A stretch of DNA of 7,550 nucleotides from positions 75,967 through 83,516 of the forward strand of contig PLTW01000125.1 of the NCBI GenBank assembly GCA_003164655.1, in the 5' to 3' direction. This DNA comes from Actinomycetota bacterium. GTDB taxonomy: Bacteria; Actinomycetota; Thermoleophilia; UBA2241. Position 1 is the first letter of the stretch, and the number at the start of each line of letters is the position of its first letter. Both the position numbers and the translations under genes were made by a program. Below, piece after piece: positions 5,877 through 7,550 of this stretch. The notes under the pieces were generated by a model that was given only the letters and a program-made list of their open reading frames with translations, searched no databases and was not told the origin of the DNA.

Positions 5877-5883
5877 AAGTCAC

Positions 5884-7128
5884 ATGGCCGTCGCAATGGA
5901 TACGACCCGGCACGTCTTGGAGGCACTGAGCACGGAGCGTCCGACCAACAGGTCGACCCTGTGTCGTCGGCTTGAGCTTGAAGGCGACGCTCTCAACTCC
6001 ATCTTGACCGAACTCGCTGATTGCGGGTTGGTCGGATGTGCCGGGAAGCGGGTCGTCAGCACGGCAGTGCCCGGCGTCTCGCCGGAGGCAGCCCTCCTGT
6101 ATGCCGCTTTGCCGGCCGGCGGAACGACGATGGGCAACATTGGCCTTCGCGGGCGCCTAGGATTCGACGAAGAGACCTACTCCCTGGCCAAGCAGGAGCT
6201 TCTCGACGCCGGTCGAGTTCGCCGCAGTATTGGCTACGGGGGCACGCTCGCCCGAATCACTGCGGAACCGGCTGCGAATATGGACGGCCACGACGTGGTC
6301 GAGGTTCCCCGCGAAAGTGCCCCGACGGCAGCCGACCTCTCGCCCACGGCCTTAATGATCCTTGCCGGGCTTCCTCGTGACGGCTCGACAAAGGGCAACA
6401 TTCAACTTCGATCACTTCTCGACATTGAGGACGATGCATATGCTGCCTCTAAGCAGGAGCTTCTTGATGCGGGTCTCGTCCGAGCAGGCAAGGGCAAGGG
6501 CGGAACGCTCGCACGCGTCGAGACACTGCCGCCGACAGACGAATCACAAGTTGCTCACCTAGTGCGTCGTGAGTCCGAACTCTACGAGCCCTTCGCAAAG
6601 CATCTACACAAGGATCTCGACGCCGAGAAGGATGGAGACGAGGCGTTTCGGTTTGGCCATGTGTTCGTGAGTGCTACACCGAGCGGGCATAGGCGCAACA
6701 GTGGTCAATGGTCGCGACCCGACGTGACCCAAATTCGCGTTACCAGCTATCCGGTCGAATACCTGCCTGCTGTGACCGTTGAGGTATCGGCCTACGAGAT
6801 AAAGCGCAACGTTGAAGCCGACAGACTGGAAAGCGTCTATGAGGCGGCTGCTCATGGTCGCTGGGCGCATATGGCGAATCTCGTGGTAGAGCTTCAGACT
6901 GAAGAGGCGGCAGTTTCCCCATCGATACAAGCAGAGGCCAACCGGCTTGGCATCGGCCTCTACACAATGTGTCGCCGTGACGATGGCACCTTCCGCATTC
7001 GGCAAATACTTGAACCGCAACCTTGGGTCAAGGAGCCGGAACTGAAGAATGTGGACGAGCTTCTGGAGCGGACGTTCAGGGGCGACACGGACCATCGGCA
7101 GAAGTACAAAGAGGCCATCCATCGTTAA
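5884..7128 (+). CDS. Winged-helix repeat protein with PD-(D/E)XK nuclease-like C-terminal domain
   Basis: The product is a 414-residue soluble protein. Residues about 5-58 look like a winged helix (VLEALSTERPTNRSTLCRRL, then ILTELADCGLV). Residues 66-125 and 153-212 are two copies of a 60-residue unit, 32 of 60 positions identical by my count, each with GNI-x-LR, KQELLDAG-x-VR and GGTLAR. I recall similar GN-x-x-LR...GRGGS/T units beside restriction-modification genes, probably winged helices. Residues about 228-380 fit a restriction-endonuclease fold: WSRPDVTQI (D280), then VEVSAYEIKR (E305, K307) as the E-x-K, then YEAAAHGRWAHMANLVVEL and LGIGLY. DNA binding and cleavage are therefore likely but unproven; defence or regulation are possible roles. 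The codons are less GC-biased than in the left genes (for example GAG-ATA-AAG), suggesting transfer. The next gene starts 10 bases after the stop, so they are probably co-transcribed. Confidence 0.75.
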   Translation: MAVAMDTTRHVLEALSTERPTNRSTLCRRLELEGDALNSILTELADCGLVGCAGKRVVSTAVPGVSPEAALLYAALPAGGTTMGNIGLRGRLGFDEETYSLAKQELLDAGRVRRSIGYGGTLARITAEPAANMDGHDVVEVPRESAPTAADLSPTALMILAGLPRDGSTKGNIQLRSLLDIEDDAYAASKQELLDAGLVRAGKGKGGTLARVETLPPTDESQVAHLVRRESELYEPFAKHLHKDLDAEKDGDEAFRFGHVFVSATPSGHRRNSGQWSRPDVTQIRVTSYPVEYLPAVTVEVSAYEIKRNVEADRLESVYEAAAHGRWAHMANLVVELQTEEAAVSPSIQAEANRLGIGLYTMCRRDDGTFRIRQILEPQPWVKEPELKNVDELLERTFRGDTDHRQKYKEAIHR

Positions 7129-7138
7129 GGAGAAACCA

Positions 7139-7402
7139 ATGACGGACAGGAAGCTGAAGCTCGTGCCTGCCCCCCTCCCGCCGCGAACTTCCAGAGCGAC
7201 AAGCGAGTACGCAGAGATGGCCCGAGAGTTCGCAGGCAGCGACCACGAGAGCGCCAAGGTGGAGGGCAACGCTAAGCCCTCGACCATCGTATCGGGTCTG
7301 AAGAAAGCCATCGCCGACCTCTCATTGCCCATCAGGGTGGTTACTCGTAGCGATGAGGTCTACCTGATCAAGGAGGAAGTTTCGCAGGGCTCGCATATGT
7401 GA
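7139..7402 (+). CDS. Small protein of unknown function, partner of the nuclease-like gene (87 aa)
   Basis: The start is clear: AAGGAG (7127-7132) overlaps the stop of the upstream gene and lies six bases before the ATG. The frame extends further up but inside the upstream gene. Residues 1-45 are rich in charged residues and proline and look flexible (LKLVPAPLPPRTS). Residues 46-79 form a compact block, KPSTIVSGLKKAIADLSLPI then RVVTRSDEVYLIKEE, reading as a helix followed by two strands. I recall this kind of block at the end of small hypothetical proteins but know no function. Tight coupling suggests it works with the winged-helix/nuclease protein, perhaps as an inhibitor, specificity factor or partner; that is inference from position alone. 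There are no cysteines, signal peptide or membrane segment. Confidence 0.7.
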   Translation: MTDRKLKLVPAPLPPRTSRATSEYAEMAREFAGSDHESAKVEGNAKPSTIVSGLKKAIADLSLPIRVVTRSDEVYLIKEEVSQGSHM

Positions 7403-7550
7403 GGGCAAACAGAGCGTGGACCTAATGTCAGCCAGTGTGGTCCTGGTGCCAGACGTGAGCAAGACAGGCAAACAACCGGACTAGGCGGGATCTGTTAGCC
7501 GCGGGCAGAGCCCTCTCGAACTGCTGCCCCTAGATGATTGATTCCACGAG
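7403..7550. other. Gene-free tail with a weak hairpin
   Basis: No credible gene lies here. GGGCAG (7503-7508) and CTGCCC (7524-7529) form a 6-bp stem around a 15-base loop, followed by CTAGATGATTGATT, which is only mildly T-rich. It could be a weak terminator for the two-gene cassette. A 19-codon frame at 7425-7484 has no ribosome binding site. Confidence 0.35.

Larger units (their letters stand above)
5525..5883. other. Gene-free, repeat-rich stretch at the composition change
   Basis: I find no convincing gene in these 359 bases. Frames open here have no ribosome binding site and no protein-like character; the frame of the downstream nuclease-like gene is open back to 5611, but those 91 codons look random. 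The stretch holds the inverted and direct TATAGGGA repeats (5540-5702), TGCACT twice (5814-5819, 5826-5831) and GCACTCA twice (5776-5782, 5827-5833). The promoter of the cassette at 5884 must lie here, but I cannot choose one. GC content falls across this stretch. Confidence 0.5.

Noticed and set aside
5611..5883. 91-codon upstream extension of the nuclease-like gene
   Set aside because: The translation looks random, includes one TATAGGGA repeat copy, and a good ribosome binding site supports the ATG at 5884.
6604..7332. 242-codon minus-strand frame opposite the nuclease-like gene
   Set aside because: It spans the junction of two well-supported plus-strand genes, has no ribosome binding site that stands out, and no recognisable domain.
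7425..7484. 19-codon frame after the small partner gene
   Set aside because: Too short and without a ribosome binding site or any other support.

Overview
The window looks like chromosomal DNA from a high-GC actinobacterium. The left three quarters are strongly GC-rich; one counted line, 1681-1740, has 44 of 60 bases G or C. The genes there use mostly G/C-ending codons. A member of the Thermoleophilia (Solirubrobacter-like) is my best guess. It rests mainly on the secreted protein at 4045-5109, whose N-terminal membrane segment followed by a Gly-X-Y stretch I associate with that class. The taxonomy is inference.

Layout from left to right: (1) the N-terminal part of an MMPL/RND-type membrane transporter on the minus strand (1-710), cut by the window edge. 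(2) A 259-base divergent intergenic region with a GC hairpin and an 11-base direct repeat. (3) An adenine deaminase-type member of the adenosine deaminase family (970-2025), followed by a GNAT acetyltransferase (2099-2605) that may be read from a leaderless mRNA. (4) A small 96-residue protein of unknown function on the minus strand (2682-2972), diverging from a nucleotidyltransferase-fold protein (3068-3901). (5) A secreted or membrane-anchored collagen-like protein with five near-identical beta-propeller-type repeats (4045-5109). (6) A perfect 13-bp hairpin (5168-5197), whose T-rich flank suits minus-strand termination, next to a coding-like minus-strand frame with no credible start (5246-5524), probably a gene remnant. 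(7) A repeat-rich non-coding stretch (5525-5883) holding an inverted repeat and direct repeats built on TATAGGGA. (8) A two-gene cassette of clearly lower GC (5884-7402; line 6781-6840 has 31 of 60 bases G or C). It encodes a 414-residue protein with three winged-helix-like units and a PD-(D/E)XK nuclease-like C-terminal domain, then an 87-residue protein of unknown function. (9) A gene-free tail with one weak hairpin.

The left part reads as ordinary chromosomal genes with no single common pathway: transport, purine salvage, acetylation and a secreted adhesin-like protein. The right part reads as an acquired accessory segment. Its winged-helix/nuclease gene with a tightly coupled small partner is the best candidate here for a little-described system, possibly linked to defence or DNA modification. 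That function is inferred from domain architecture and context only.
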